DNA of 64,000 bases from Oxytricha trifallax (GCA_000711775.1 ARYC01000793.1:1-64000), one strand, 5' to 3'; positions 37,301 through 49,737 are shown, counted from the stretch's first letter. The notes: generated by a model from the sequence alone, not told the origin. Program-made: numbers and translations.

Positions 37301-37590
37301 AAAATTCATGAATATTCCACTTTGCGAGTGCAAATTTTCAGGTTAAATTTTGGATTTTCTTGAGCATCTCACCTATATCAATGTTGAAATATTTCTTTTC
37401 ATATTCAATGAGTTATCACTCAAATATTTATTATAAATTTAGAAATTATTAATTATTTACATAATGGATTTTTAATTTTTAGTTTTAATGCTGGCACGTG
37501 ATATAATAAAATTAATTATTAGATTTTTCTTTATTTAACAGTTTTATAAAAATAATAGTAATAAATCCATGATAAATTTAATTAAAACAC
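34340..37590. other. Long AT-rich tract with one short exon-like block
   Basis: Only 35300-35412 (SADETQKDQFSHLMRNQDEI) looks coding. The minus-strand frame at 36631-36951 is hydrophobic and AT-driven and not supported. The remainder resembles noncoding or eliminated DNA. Confidence 0.35.
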
Positions 37591-37591
37591 A

Positions 37592-38539
37592 TAAGAAAAG
37601 GAAAAATTAAAAATAAAAATAAATCAGTTTAAAGTATATTATTACAACTGGCACTAATTACATTAATTGATAATTTTAATTTAATTTAGATTAAGACCAA
37701 AGTTAATAATTAATTTAAAAATATATATAATTAGTGTGCATGTTTGCAAAAATATAATCATTAGACTTAGGTTTGATTATTTGCTCAAATCTCAAATATA
37801 TAATTAATTAATTAATTAATTAATTAGAAATAAAAGCCGGTTCGCACCATTCTAACACTGAGATTTAATCTATAAAACTTAATGTGTAATAAGGAGGCTC
37901 TGGTAGTGTTGCGCCGAGAACAAAATTCAGCTTCTTGTGACTTGTTACACAGATGGTAAAGACAAGAATGGCAGAAATCTCCTGCGGTAATACCTACAAT
38001 AAACTCGTTGATGGCAAAAATGTGTTGGAGATCTTGATAGTAACTTCCCCAAGTCAATGCCATTGATTGTTGGCGGCATGATCCGCTCTACCTATAGAGA
38101 AGACGGTTCATACTGTTACAGTAAGTTTCATGTTTTATTCTCTCCGAATATAAAGGAAATGTTCAACCAAAAATTGCTTATTTTAACGACAATATCCTTG
38201 CCATCACATTCGACTGGCTTTAATACGGTGTATTAAAGTTCTTTGTAAAAGAGGCTGAAGGTCCCTCTCAATTACACAGTTTTAAAGCTGCAATTTAGAA
38301 ATTACAGCTAAAACTGCTTGTTAGAGACCGTTCAACATGCCAGATTCCACTGCCGATAATCATTAGAGACACGACTACTGAGGAGCAGCGATAAGTAAGC
38401 CAATATATATTTTTAAATTAATTATTAACTTTGGTCTTAATCTAAATTAAATTAAAATTATCAATTAATGTAATTATTGCCAGTTGTAATAATATACTTT
38501 AAACTAATTTATTTTTATTTTTAATTTTTCCTATTCTTA
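37592..38539. repeat. Inverted-repeat cassette enclosing coding block
   Basis: Arms of about 137 bp (37592-37729 and 38403-38539) are near-identical inverted copies, sharing for example AGATTAAGACCAAAGTTAAT and its complement. They enclose about 670 bp whose inner part (37840-38400) is markedly GC-richer and coding. An (ATTA)n run lies at about 37801-37826. Confidence 0.85.
37985..38405 (+). CDS. Unidentified protein fragment inside inverted-repeat cassette
   Basis: The frame 38145-38405 is open and well formed (GNVQPKIAYFNDNILAITFD, YGVLKFFVKEAEGPSQ, IIIRDTTTEEQRQ). Upstream 37995-38125 reads SMPLIVGGMIRSTYREDGSY and ends at a GTAAGT donor (about 38120), so an intron of ~30 nt may join them. 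The frame runs up to the right arm. The minus strand also has an open frame (37824-38063), but the plus strand shows better Gln-codon and splice structure. No family recognised. Confidence 0.45.
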
Positions 38540-40500
38540 GTTATAAATTATTTTAACTCATAACATATAATATTTTAATTTTAACTTATTTTTTAATTTT
38601 TCATATATTTATAATTTATTAAAATATAATCAAATATTAATATAATTTAAGAATATTATAATCGCTTTTTTCATTTATTTTTATAGTAATATCTATCATC
38701 TGAAATTTATTGATTCTCCTTTTCCAAAAGCTTTATATTTATATACATATCATCAATCTATGTTTCTTTTTCTTTCAGTTTTTCCATTAAAGTCTTTTCA
38801 TTTGGACAATATATAAAATAATCTTTTCTTTTGTTATAGTAAAATATAAATTTGATTTTCTTAAAATTAATAACTTTATTTCATTTTTATCTACAGAACG
38901 ATATAATTATTCACATTTTTCTCAATTTAAAGCTATAATTGTTTCAAGGAATCTGAAATTTATTATTCAAACTTCCTATAAAATTAATAAAATCTTAGCG
39001 CATAAATTTATACAATTAAAAATAATATTCATCAAAATTTTAAAAATAAAGAATGATTGATATATTATTAATAGTTTATCAAAGACAACTTCCTGGAAAT
39101 ACTCGATTTCATAAGAAAATTTAGTTTTAATTTCTTAACGTTTTCTGGCATCGTGACATTCTAAATTTTATAATTCTCTCAATCTCTCTATGATTCTATG
39201 ATTTTCTAAATAAATACATTTTCTAAATAAATACATTTAATATTCTTCAAATTGATTCTCGTTTAATAATTCTAAAATTGAATGCTTAAAGAATAAATGC
39301 AATTTTTATTTCAAGAATATAAACACGCACTCAAATCTTACTTTATTCAGGGTTATGGAAATCGAAATAATCATTAAGCACCACTAAATAGCCATAGTCT
39401 TTTAAACTCTGAGCTGCCTGCAACTTAATTTTCTAGTAATACTTCTTTGTAATTTCAATTCTTCTCTTAGTTCATTTAACTGCATGTCTTTTTTATCAAC
39501 CAGAAATTTAATTTTTTATAGTTACTATTGCTAAGCTAAGTATAAAGAGATTTCAATATAATAGTGTATTGATATAAGAAAATAGGAAATGTAAATCATT
39601 TTTTCTAAAAAAATACCATATGTAATTTTGATTGGATAATGTATCATAAAATTATTTAGAGATTTAATTACTTATTGCCCTTTAAGCTGCTAAGAATCTG
39701 GTATTGATGCAGAAATTTTTAATTCTTTATTCTCAATACAATTGGGCATTATAAGCATAATAAAAAGGTATGAACATATAAAGGCTAATATTATTGTTTA
39801 TTATTATTAACTTTTAGCAATACTTTGCTTAAAATAATGGGGGTTATATTTCTTCTAGTTTTTAAAGGCAGCTTTAAGACTCATTATAACCTCGTTTTGA
39901 TAATTGGTTAATTTATTGTTGCTTGGTGGTCCCCCATTAATTTTTAAAGTTAGCTGAAGTTATCCCCATTATACTCTACTATTAATAAATATTAAATAAT
40001 ATGATGTTGCTTGTGTCTATAGAAAAACTGAAATTTTATTTAAATCTTAGACTACTATTCTTAACAGTTAAATCTTATTTTATTTTATCGATATTTTGGT
40101 TATAACTAGATGGATGTCTGTATATTTTTAAACTTAAGTCTAGGAACTGTAATTAATGCTTTCTTATTTATGTTTGCAATGTTTATGAGTATTATTTATC
40201 TATACAGCCAATTCTAAAGATAAATTCATCCACTTTTTTGTTTCAATAAATAAATTTTATAATATTCTTATTAATCAAGAGAAGAATCAAAGAAATTCTA
40301 ATTCAATAAGAAAAATAGTCAAACATAATCAAAATCAAGAAATAAGTAAATTAAATCATGCAAATATCAAAATTTAATACTCTCTAACTTTGATATATTT
40401 TGTTTTCCCAATTATTTAATTAAACTTAGTAATATCGTGATATTAATTGCCTTTACATTCTCATACTTTGTCTTCAAAAGGGGTGTTAAAGAGCTAAAAT
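38540..40500. other. AT-rich tract with one minus-strand exon remnant
   Basis: 39345-39510 on the minus strand reads IEITKKYYQKIKLQAAQSLK and YGYLVVLNDYFDFHNPE, with a frame change at its start, and is GC-richer. The rest is AT-rich with nothing supported. Confidence 0.35.
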
Positions 40501-40506
40501 TTTCTT

Positions 40507-40680
40507 TCAATTATAATGATCTACAACAGCCTTTGCACTAATTTCACCGCTTATCATGGCTGAATTCACTGTGCCTATGAAGAAAGGGTAGGCGTACTCA
40601 CCAACGAAGAAAAGATTGTTGTCTTCGGGTTTTGCTATCTCCCAGCAGTCGTCGGGGGTGGACCCTGCTGTTATCTAGTT
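40507..40680 (-). CDS. Flavin amine oxidase, last exon
   Basis: An intact minus-strand exon begins after a TTTTAACTAG acceptor (about 40680) and ends at TGA 40507-40509. It encodes WEIAKPEDNNLFFVGEYAYP and FFIGTVNSAMISGEISAKAV, matching the C-terminal FAD-binding signature of amine oxidases (LFFAGE...GTVxGAxxSG). No indels. The rest of the gene would lie at higher coordinates but was not found in 40680-42390, so other exons or MDSs may be far away or lost. Confidence 0.7.
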
Positions 40681-42390
40681 AAAATTTTCTTTGGACAATT
40701 TATTAATAAAGACTTAAATACTAAAACTGCTCTTTATTCCAATTAGTTATTACATAACTTATTGATTCAGTTGCATTTGGGAGAATATTTCTTATTATCA
40801 TTGTGAATTCCATGTCAGAAAAAATAATAGCACTTCGATAAAAACTATAACTTGTGAGATTACTAAATTGCTTAATACTTGCCATTTAAAAATTATTAAT
40901 TCATTGAATAAATACCATATAATCAAGGGAATATTTATAATAAAATGAATTTAAAATCATAATTAAAAATATTTATTGTACAAATTTCCTTGTTTAATAA
41001 AAATTAAATAATTATTGTCATTTTTAGCTGCTAATAATCTTTGTAAACTCTATAAATTTATCGAGATATTAATTTCATTATTTTTTAAGTAAATCATACT
41101 ACTGCTTATTTATGTTATTTTTGTCAAGATGTGTGGACTTAAATTAGATAAGTGTATCGTTTATTTTATTCATCTCAAAGCTATACGATTTACTCAAAAT
41201 AGAAATAAATATTTAGAAAAATAATTTATTTTTTTATTTTCTTATATATTAAATCTTATAGATTTATGATAAATATTCTACAATTAGCTAAGCGATAGGA
41301 TTTGTAATTATTTCAAGCAACTTATGAAAATCATTTCATTGTCTTTAAGTATCAAAATTTAATTAATTATATATTAAAAATTTTTGAGAAATAGATTATT
41401 TTAAAATTAAAAATTTTAGATTCTGTCATTTTATAATATCGATGCCAAATAAATATCTAAATATGTACTAATGAATCCTTCCTTTTAATTAATAATAATT
41501 ATTATAAAAATAAATAAATCAGATTAATATTTTTAATTTTTAATATATTCTTTCTTTTAAAATATAATATCTAAATATTGTGATAATAAAATTATTTATT
41601 ATAATTTATTAAGCTAATATTAAAGAGTTATCTATTTAGAAATAATTTTCGAAGTCAATAAAAAATTAGAATCATTAATTTTTCAAGTTTATTATTATTA
41701 AGATATTATTTTGTTTCAAATTATTCAAAAATTAAATTTATATTTTTTAATTTAATTATTGTATAAGCAACAATTTAATTTTGGACAACTTTAAATTAAT
41801 TATGTTGACTACAAAGAAAATTATATAAATAATCATTAAAAGGAATTAAGATTATTTAAAATGTATAATTTAATGTAAATTCCATACTAGAATACATATT
41901 TTTAGAATAAGATTCCAAACGTCAATTACCTTGCTAATTTTGATTGGAGTTATAAGATTCTTAAAAGCAGTCAAGTTTCAGGATGATATGTTGGCTGAGC
42001 TCAAAATGCGACTACCGAAAGCTAAGATGTAAGTTTTATTTTAGGATATAAGAGAAAAAAAATACGATTTATAGACGTAAATAAATTGAATTTTTTTAAA
42101 TAATTAAGAGTCCGGGTAAATTTTTGAGATATTAAATATGGAATATCAAGATTTTAAAAATAATATTATAGGCGGATTTGGATATAAGAATTTTCACTTA
42201 TATAAATTTTAGGGGGATGAAAAATTCTTGCCCTTAAATACTATATGCTCAAAAGGAAGGGAACTTCAGTTAATCATTAACTATAATCAAATTAAACATA
42301 ATTAAATCACCAAAAATTTTCTTATTATACGATTAGAATAGCATCATGAAACTCTCACTATTTTAATTGAAGTATTTATTTTATTAGCTT
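40680..42390. other. AT-rich tract with one small exon-like block
   Basis: 41945-42030 (+) reads GVIRFLKAVKFQDDMLAELK then a GTAAGT edge at 42030. Everything else is low-complexity AT-rich sequence. Confidence 0.35.
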
Positions 42391-42397
42391 GAATAAT

Positions 42398-43032
42398 TGG
42401 GTAGTGCTCTCTTAAGAGGAGCAAAATAAAATATAAAATATATTTTATTCATATTTCAATTCACATTGAGAGTCTTTCATAACTCATTTAATTAGTTATA
42501 CAGACCCGCAAATAATAATTTTTACCTATCGAATGAGTGAAAATCATATAAATTTCCTATAAATTTATTGAAATACAATGATTAAATTGTTTAAAATTAA
42601 TCAGAAATAATATGAAATTTTAATGATTTTATTATTTAAATTTATATTTATAATTAAACTACTTTCTCTTTGCATTCAAAATTAACTTAAAAATACTATA
42701 GGCAATACTCAAGAAATTATTTTTTGTATAATTAGAGCTAATAAGTTAATTTAGAATGCAAAGAGAAAGTAGTTTAATAAAAAATATAAATTAAATAATA
42801 AAATCATTAAAATTTCATATTATTTCTGATTAATTTTAAACAATTTAATCATTGTATTTCAATAAATTTATAGGAAATTTAAATGTTTTTCACTCATTCG
42901 ATAGGTACAAATTATTATTTGCGGGTCTGTATAACTAATTAAATGAGTTATGAAAGACTCTCAATGTGAATTGAAATATGAATAAAATATATTTTATATT
43001 TTATTTTGCCTCTCTCAGGAGAGCACTACCCG
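42398..43032. mobile_element. 635-bp hairpin (foldback/MITE-like) element 2
   Basis: Left arm 42398-42688 and right arm 42743-43032 are inverted copies of about 290 bp with few mismatches around a ~54-bp loop. Ends read GGGTAGTGCTCTC and its complement. It is non-coding, has no sequence in common with hairpin 1, and no target duplication is obvious. Confidence 0.9.
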
Positions 43033-43319
43033 AAAAATTTATTAGACAAGGGAGTAATGCAAACCTTTAAAATTATATATTAAAAAATGTGCATAATGTG
43101 GCAAGAACAAAATTTAATCAGTAATATTATATTTCTTTTTATTTATAATTGAATAGGTTTACGAATATTTGGTCAGGGATATAAGCAAAAATCAGTATTT
43201 TTTCTATATTATTTAGCAATCAAATAATTTAATGTTTGAGGAAAAATTGCACTAGGTTAAAAATTTAGCCTCCTCAATATTTCTAATAAAAGATTTAATT
43301 GAGTAATTAAAGTAGATTG

Positions 43320-45260
43320 GTTTATTATTGCCTGAGGGAGTAATGATTCTAAATACTGAAAGAAGATCTATCTAACTGATAAATAGAAATGCGATAAAGT
43401 TGTTCAAACCTTAATATGATAAATTCATATTTCTACAATTAATAATGAGCTTGACCCAAAGTTACTTGATTTAAATCACTTAGGAAGGACACTATGTCCA
43501 GCTACTAATCACTGGTATGAAAAAATGCGAATTAAAGTCAACTACATAATTAATACAGTAGACATCCGTGAGACCACATCCAAAGCAAATTGATTAATAT
43601 TCTTTCTTTAATTTTAAACGATGCGGCATAAGCCCGAGAGACCATCTCCACTCATTCTAAATCCTAATTTACAATAAACCTCTCTGGTTAATTCAAGATA
43701 CTTGGAAATAAGCATAGATTAATTGTTAAATAGTAAATTTCAATAGAAAACATTAGGTAGTCGTGTTGCTCTATGATTTACATAAAGTTAGAGAAGATGA
43801 GAAATCGGTTGTAAAACTCGCATGCAAAAACTCTACTATTCTTTAATTGCTCGTTATTTGAGAACTCTGCTTAAAGCAAATTTCATAAAGATTTTTAAAT
43901 AGCTTATTTAAAAAAAATTTACAAATAAATTATACTAGTTTTTTCAATGATGTGCGCTACATAAATTTTGAAAGTTTTAAATCTACCATCGAGGTTCAAT
44001 GTGATATTTTAAATGTAGAAAATGAGTAGAAAGTTTTATAGAATTAGAATTATATTTTTAAATCATAATCAAATATTATTGAAAAAAGTTCGAATAAAAT
44101 GAAATACATTAAAATTATTGCAAAGTTTTTTATGAATCTAATTGAAGATATTCTTGTAATATTCATGATGCTTTATAAATAAAATAAAGTGAATTAGAAA
44201 ATGAATTTAGAATAATAACAATAGTAATAGTAGTAATAGCAATAGTAAATCTAACAAAAAAACGTTTCTTCTTCCTCTTACTCCTCATCTTCATCGTCAT
44301 CATCGAAAATTTTAAATTGTCTGCCCTTCTCACTGTGACTTCTTGAACACCCTCTTCGTTGACGTCCTCAGTCTGGCCAGGTGCAACCCCTGTAAAAAAA
44401 ATGTTAGATATGTTTTTTGTAACTTACATTAATGTTGAATGACACAGAGCACTCTGATCAGACATTTTTTCAATTATTAATCTCTTTATTTAATTATTTA
44501 AAACAATTCACTTTATTCAAAAAATATCGTAATTCTTAAAGTCTTCTTTATATTTCAGGATCTTTAAAGATTTGAATTCAATAAATTTGAGTAACAAATC
44601 AAAATTTTATGTAAGGCTACCAATCGATGAAGCATTTATGATGATTAGACACAGTGCGGAAGCAATTAAAATTCAGACTGTCAAAATATTAGGGGACTTT
44701 GTTCTTTAAATTCTTTTTATCTCCAGTAGTACTGTTTTCATTAAAGATTGAGTTTATTAAAACTTGATTAAAATAATGAAACTGTTCCAATTGAAATACT
44801 GACTGACAAAAAGAGAGTTAACTTAGTGTTGATAAATTGATTATCAAATGAATCAAAGTTTACGAAAGGGTTAGGTTGTGATAAGATCCAATAAAAATGA
44901 TCAAATTCCCAGATTAGATAATATTGATATTTGAAGGAAAGTTCTCTAGGAAGGCAGAGATAAAGATGATATAGAATATTTAGACTAGATTTATTTTTAA
45001 TTTCAAATTTTACTCTTTTGTCAATCTCATTTTGTGCTTAAATTATTAACTATATATAAAATGCGGGATACATCCAAGTGTAAGTAATTGACAATGGAAT
45101 AGGATAAGTTTCGAAAACTAAAAAGAACTCTTTAAAACCTTTGGAAAGCTTAAAGACATTTCAGGGCTAAACGAAAACGGTTGTGGGCTAGTTCTCACAA
45201 TTTTCAAAAAAAATATCAGAATTAATGAATTCGTATAATAAGGAATTGAGTGAATGAATT
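43320..45260 (+). pseudogene. Hybrid-type histidine kinase, disrupted
   Basis: Histidine kinases autophosphorylate and pass phosphate to receiver domains. Blocks in order: a PAS-like start LLPEGVMILNTERRSIQLIN (43325-43590 open); an exon-like piece 44560-44745; the N-box DKKRVNLVLIN-TGA-LSNESKFTKG (about 44812-44872); the G1 box VQVIDNGIG (about 45075); the F/G2 region ELFKTFGKLKD...GCGLVLTIFKK (45125-45210). The G2 box has Val for Gly (GLVL for GLGL), a TGA splits the N-box, and frames change between blocks. Probably a decayed copy. A small minus-strand gene lies inside the span. Confidence 0.65.
44262..44480 (-). CDS. Small acidic-tailed protein with one intron
   Basis: On the minus strand ATG near 44465 reads MSDQSALCHSTLM, followed by a ~45-nt GTAAGT...TTTACAG intron, then VAPGQTEDVNEEGVQEVTV and, after a one-base change, KGRQFKIFDDDDEDEEQEEEE. 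The GGGG after the acceptor and the AGAAGG region would each need one base change for a single frame. Total about 60 residues. Unidentified. It may be part of a longer gene. Confidence 0.4.
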
Positions 45261-45389
45261 GCTCAAATTAAGATTAAAATTTCAATTAAAACCCCAAGTG
45301 ATTATTTCTTATATATCTTTCTACTCGTTGATCATTTCTATATGCTAAATGCTTCTTATAAGCTCTTTACCAATCAGCTATTTTAGATC

Positions 45390-47740
45390 ATCATCTCCTA
45401 TTAAGTTTCATATGCAGCTTCCAGTAGCACTTTACTCAGTCGTTTTTTTGTAAATTAGAGCCATAATCTATTCTAAGTTGTCAAGCTACTCGATCGCTAG
45501 TTGTTTCATCTTATGTAAATTTTTTCAATTTTTTAAAGCTGAATATTGAAAAGTATTTTGACTTCAATGCACTCGAGTTCCTCCCTCTAATTTAGAGGTA
45601 TTGACCCTCTGATGTAATGTCACATGCAATAATCACTTAAGCGTTACCTCAATACTTTGTGTTGTTTCCATATCTTTCACCCTGACCCTATATAAAGACC
45701 CCAGTTTACCAGGATTATAATTCATCCAAAATAGTCTGAGAGATGGTCATTCTCTCACCTATAATGAGCTAATAAAATCTATCATAAGTTTAACAATCTC
45801 CTTCTCATGATCATTGAAAAAGCCAATGAAACGGAAGAAAGAGAAGCATGTCCATGTTCTTAGATTTTGCTTTTAATTTTTATAACCTTTCATCTGGGTT
45901 TAAACATATGATAATGTTTTCTCCCAATTCATCGCTCAAGTCATCAAAAACTTCATCTTAACTCTTGAATTTTGATACTTTTGGCTGATGCTTTCTTTAG
46001 CGATCATCCTTAGAATACCTTAATTGCAAGTTGCACTAAACATTTAAGACCTCGTTAAACCTATATCACATATACCATTCAATTCTCCCTTATGATATTA
46101 AATTGGATGTAATATTTTCGAATTCATCAAGAATCAAAATGTCATAGAACTTTTTAGTTTTGTATAAGTTTTCGATAGTTTCTATCTGCTACTAAATGCC
46201 TACAGTTTAAAGAAACTTCTAGGTTTGCAACTTAAGAATCTAATCTGGAACAATGATAACAATTTTTTCCCTCAAAAAGTCCTTTGACCAAAGTATTGCC
46301 AGATGCAATAGGCATCTGTATATTAATATTCTTTTGCTGATGATTCAATATGATTGCAGCTATTGTGGATTAACAATAGAGTGCTTGTAATCTAGACAGC
46401 TTTCTTCAATGATTAAGAATATCTAATAATGTCATCGAATGTTATTTTTTTTATCAGAGTTTTAATACTTTAACGAGTCCACCCAAATCTTCATGCTATT
46501 AAATTAAATTATTGATAAATAATATTGATTTTAGGTACAGGATTGTAGTTTACTAAGTTCACGCATAAAAAATGCCTCGTCTTAGTAAATAATTATTCAA
46601 GTTGATCAAGCTTAGAGTCTTTGACAGATTACAACACTATTTCTAACGCTTAGAGAGTATCGTAAAAAGATTCCCCTAAATGATAAAAATCCTTAGAGCT
46701 CAGTGATTGAATGTTAGGGGTCATGTTTAACTTTTGATATCAAAATCAATGTGATATAATCTTCTCAATATAATTTGTTGATTTTCCTGATAGTTGATAT
46801 GAAATTATAGTAGAGAAGTTATCCTTAACCATCTCCACTTCTTTTTCATTAAACTTATTCTTGAGTAAGAATTATTTTTTTTAAAAAAACATGTTGTTTT
46901 CTGGTGAAGAGACGGCCTTTAGTGATGACATTGAATCTAAATCTTACAATAGACAGACTAAACCCAAAGTCTTTTTCTATTTATGATCCTTTAGATGCCT
47001 GTTTATGTAAGATCCTATCACGCAAAGAATCGTTTTCTCTGTTGAGTGTCAACATTATTTTTTAAATTTGGGTAAAGTGAAATTTGAGATTTATGTTTTT
47101 TTGTTGTTGAATTTCTTATCGATCAGTTATATCTCTTGATTTAAACAACTCAATTATTTACTTCAGTTAATGCTAAGGTGAGGTTGCTACACAACTGCTA
47201 TAAAATTCTTTGTCACCCATCAGAGCCTAATTCATCTTTTAAATTAAACTTTGCTGAAATTCATCTTCAAGGTCAGAGTAATGGCGAATGGTAAAGAATG
47301 CTAGCTGAGATATATCATTTTATGCTCGGGTAACTTGCTGTGGACGTTCAGAAGAAGATCTGCATCTCTACTTTTGAGGCTTCTATAAATTTTAACTGAT
47401 AATGATTTTCTAAGATTTTTTCTCTTCACTCTCATAAAAATTTTTAATGAGATCACGATCGAGTTCCTATAGAAGGTATTCTGATAATTTGGGTTGATTA
47501 TGAATATCTTTATAAGATATTTTAGTAGGTATTGGTGATTAGGCTTAGTTCATCCTTGCTTCAGAGCATGGAACCTTTGCAGGTGGCTGATCTTAATTTT
47601 TTTTGAAAAATCAGTGTAATTCTTTCAACTTTTTTTCTCACTATCTTTTAATTGCTATTTCAGCTCCTATTTATTTAAATCTGGCAATCATTTTGACTTA
47701 GAAGATAATTGTGACACGGTCTATAAGAATTTTGAATTGA
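45390..47740 (-). pseudogene. Helicase-like protein with N-terminal coiled coil
   Basis: Minus strand 47620-46880 is open for about 245 codons (Gln-rich; PTKISYKDIHNQPKLSEYLL). 46870-46450 continues with three TGAs. It then has a P-loop-like MPIASGNTLVKG (46291-46330, Lys to Asn), KIVIIVPDQILKLQTQKF and YDILILDEFENI (Walker B, 46117-46140), and CLNPDERLQKL (about 45900). This order suits a superfamily-2 helicase. The spacing and the ILDEFE motif recall origin-binding (UL9-type) helicases, but that is tentative. The missing Walker A Lys and stops make it non-functional as read. Confidence 0.45.
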
Positions 47741-48074
47741 AAAGTGTTATTATTTTTAATTTTAAATAATTTAAATTTTCATCACTATTATTTTCAATTA
47801 GAACATCATTTACAAGGCATTTCAATAATAGAGGGGGGGTCAATTAAAAAAATGACAACAAAATTTTTTCTGGAAAAATCACAAAAAACACATTAATCAC
47901 AAAAAGTCATAGACCTAAAAATATTTTTTCTTCAAAAATATCAATTAACACTTCTACCGTTTTGTAAATCGATGTTGCTTCAAGATTTTTCCATATTCTA
48001 AAGTGTTATTGCTATTGAAAGAGGAATTTTTCTAATACTTAAGGTTTGTATTAATATTTTATTTTAATTAGCTA
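47740..48074. other. AT-rich spacer
   Basis: No gene seen. Contains a GGGGGGG run at 47832-47838. Confidence 0.4.
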
Positions 48075-48940
48075 TAAGTAATATCATCTATGGAGACTAA
48101 TTCTTTGAAAAGATCATCGTACCATCATTTTCAGATGAATGATAGTCAAGCTGAGGACAGCATCTTTAAGATTAATCCTCATGAGTTTGGCGGGAAGTTC
48201 AAATCTAGCTTGAAATTAACACATATTTTAATGAAAATTCGTAATCTATTTGCTTTTTTTAATTTTAAGTCGGAAACTACATGCCACAAATCGATAGAGT
48301 TAACAGAGAATATCTCAGAATAATTCTTAAGGAAAGCAAGAGACTTTTTAAAATGGATCAGATCAAGATGTTGAGTGTTCCAAATATATGATGAACTCTG
48401 GGTAATGCAATTATATTTTCAAGTGTGTGATGACTAAGAGTTTAGCATCTATCTGTCTGATATGTCATAAAATCCAAACTCATAGACAGGCAACAATTCT
48501 TCATTCTCTCAACATGATTTAACTCGAGTATTTCTCACATATTATCAACAAGTCATGGGAATCAGGAATATCATGGATGGTTAAGTATAGAAGAACGACT
48601 TCATCCTCATCACTGACGACTAGTTCTCACAGCTAACTAGCCATCCCTTTATCTCAAGTATATTACTAGTCTTAAACTTATTAATATTTTTAAAAAATCG
48701 GGGAGGACTATGCAGCTGTTGAAAGCTTATACTAAATTAATGAAGGCAAGGAAACCAAGCAGTCGCCAACGAAAGTATTGTCACTCAAACAATTTAAAGG
48801 AATAAAATATGCCTCAGCTAGTAAAGGTATCAGACCAAGTGATTGATCTCGCATCAAAGAAACGAACACCACAATGTTTGAATCTTAATCCGATACTGGC
48901 ATGATAGTCTAAATCTAGTTTTGAAATAAGCATTCTGTGG
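48075..48940 (+). CDS. Unidentified multi-block protein
   Basis: ATG at 48090 begins METNSLKRSSYHHFQMNDSQ and is open, with TAA as Gln, to about 48370 (basic: FLRKARDFLKWIRSRC). A second open block, 48425-48720, reads DDQEFSIYLSDMSQNPNSQT through DFILITDDQFSQLTSHPFIS. A third, 48700-48940, reads EDYAAVESLYQINEGKETKQ with one TGA near 48847. Composition is gene-like throughout. Frame changes at about 48380 and 48690 may be introns or indels. The basic N-terminal part resembles cytosolic regions of ciliate cation channels only vaguely; no name is justified. Confidence 0.5.
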
Positions 48941-48979
48941 TATAGATCATAGTATTTTAAGATATATATATGCAAGGGA

Positions 48980-49500
48980 AAAAATGGATAAGTTTGATTT
49001 AAGACTTTAATTAAAATTATGCCTTAAAAAATCATTAGTTAATACTAATTGATCAAATTTCTATTCTTGCCCAACTATCTTTAACTTGAACTAGGATTGA
49101 ATTATTGGGAGTGAGGTGAAGTAAATAAGAGAGTGATGCCTAGCTCATCGGACAATGCTTTATTATTTTTGCTGTGATTGACTCTTAAATTGTCAAGGAT
49201 TCCAGCAAGCTATCTTGCTGAGTTTGATTTATATAATCCTACTATGAAATCATAAAAATTCTCAATTCAATAGATTTATCATAACAATTGTATAGTTCCA
49301 AACCTTTGTCAGGAGACACTGCACCAACTAAAGCAATTCTCTTTGTGAACTAAAGCTTGTCTTAAAATGATATTAATATGTCAATTATTGAACTCTTTTT
49401 TGAGGTTAGTAGAGTAAGTAAATATCAGCTAGTCCATAATGCTAATTTTCTTTCTTCTTGCATAGAATTAGTTAGCTTGCTTCTCATCTCTTAATATAAG
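48980..49500 (-). pseudogene. Tc1/IS630-type transposase remnant
   Basis: On the minus strand KRIALVGAVSPDKGLELYN (about 49340) and, after a frame change, GILDNLRVNHSKNNKALSDE, then LLFTSPHSQQFNPSSS (about 49090-49210) match the second Asp and the PPYSPxLNPIE region of DDE_3 transposases, with the catalytic Glu region degraded. It is clearly different from the TBE transposases and from the gene at 855-1420. Confidence 0.65.
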
Positions 49501-49635
49501 TCTTGTATTTTAGGATTCTAAGAAGGGCTCATGTACTTGCTCACGCTAATGAGCATTCTCTTAATTCCTTATTCTCTATAGATCCGAGAGAGTTTATAGA
49601 AAGAGTATCTAAGCTCTGGAAAATTTCTATGGAAT

Positions 49636-49720
49636 CAAAACCCCAAAACCCCTTAGTGAGGTTTATAAGTGCTTTGATTTGTAGGGTATAGTTGGGGTCT
49701 TATTGGGGTTAGTAGAGAAA
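49636..49720 (+). repeat. TBE-B outer left ITR
   Basis: About 85 bp. The outer 17 bp are the C1A4C4A4C4 telomere-like sequence. The reverse complement is at 56791-56876. Confidence 0.9.
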
Positions 49721-49737
49721 TTAGGCCAATTTGCAAA

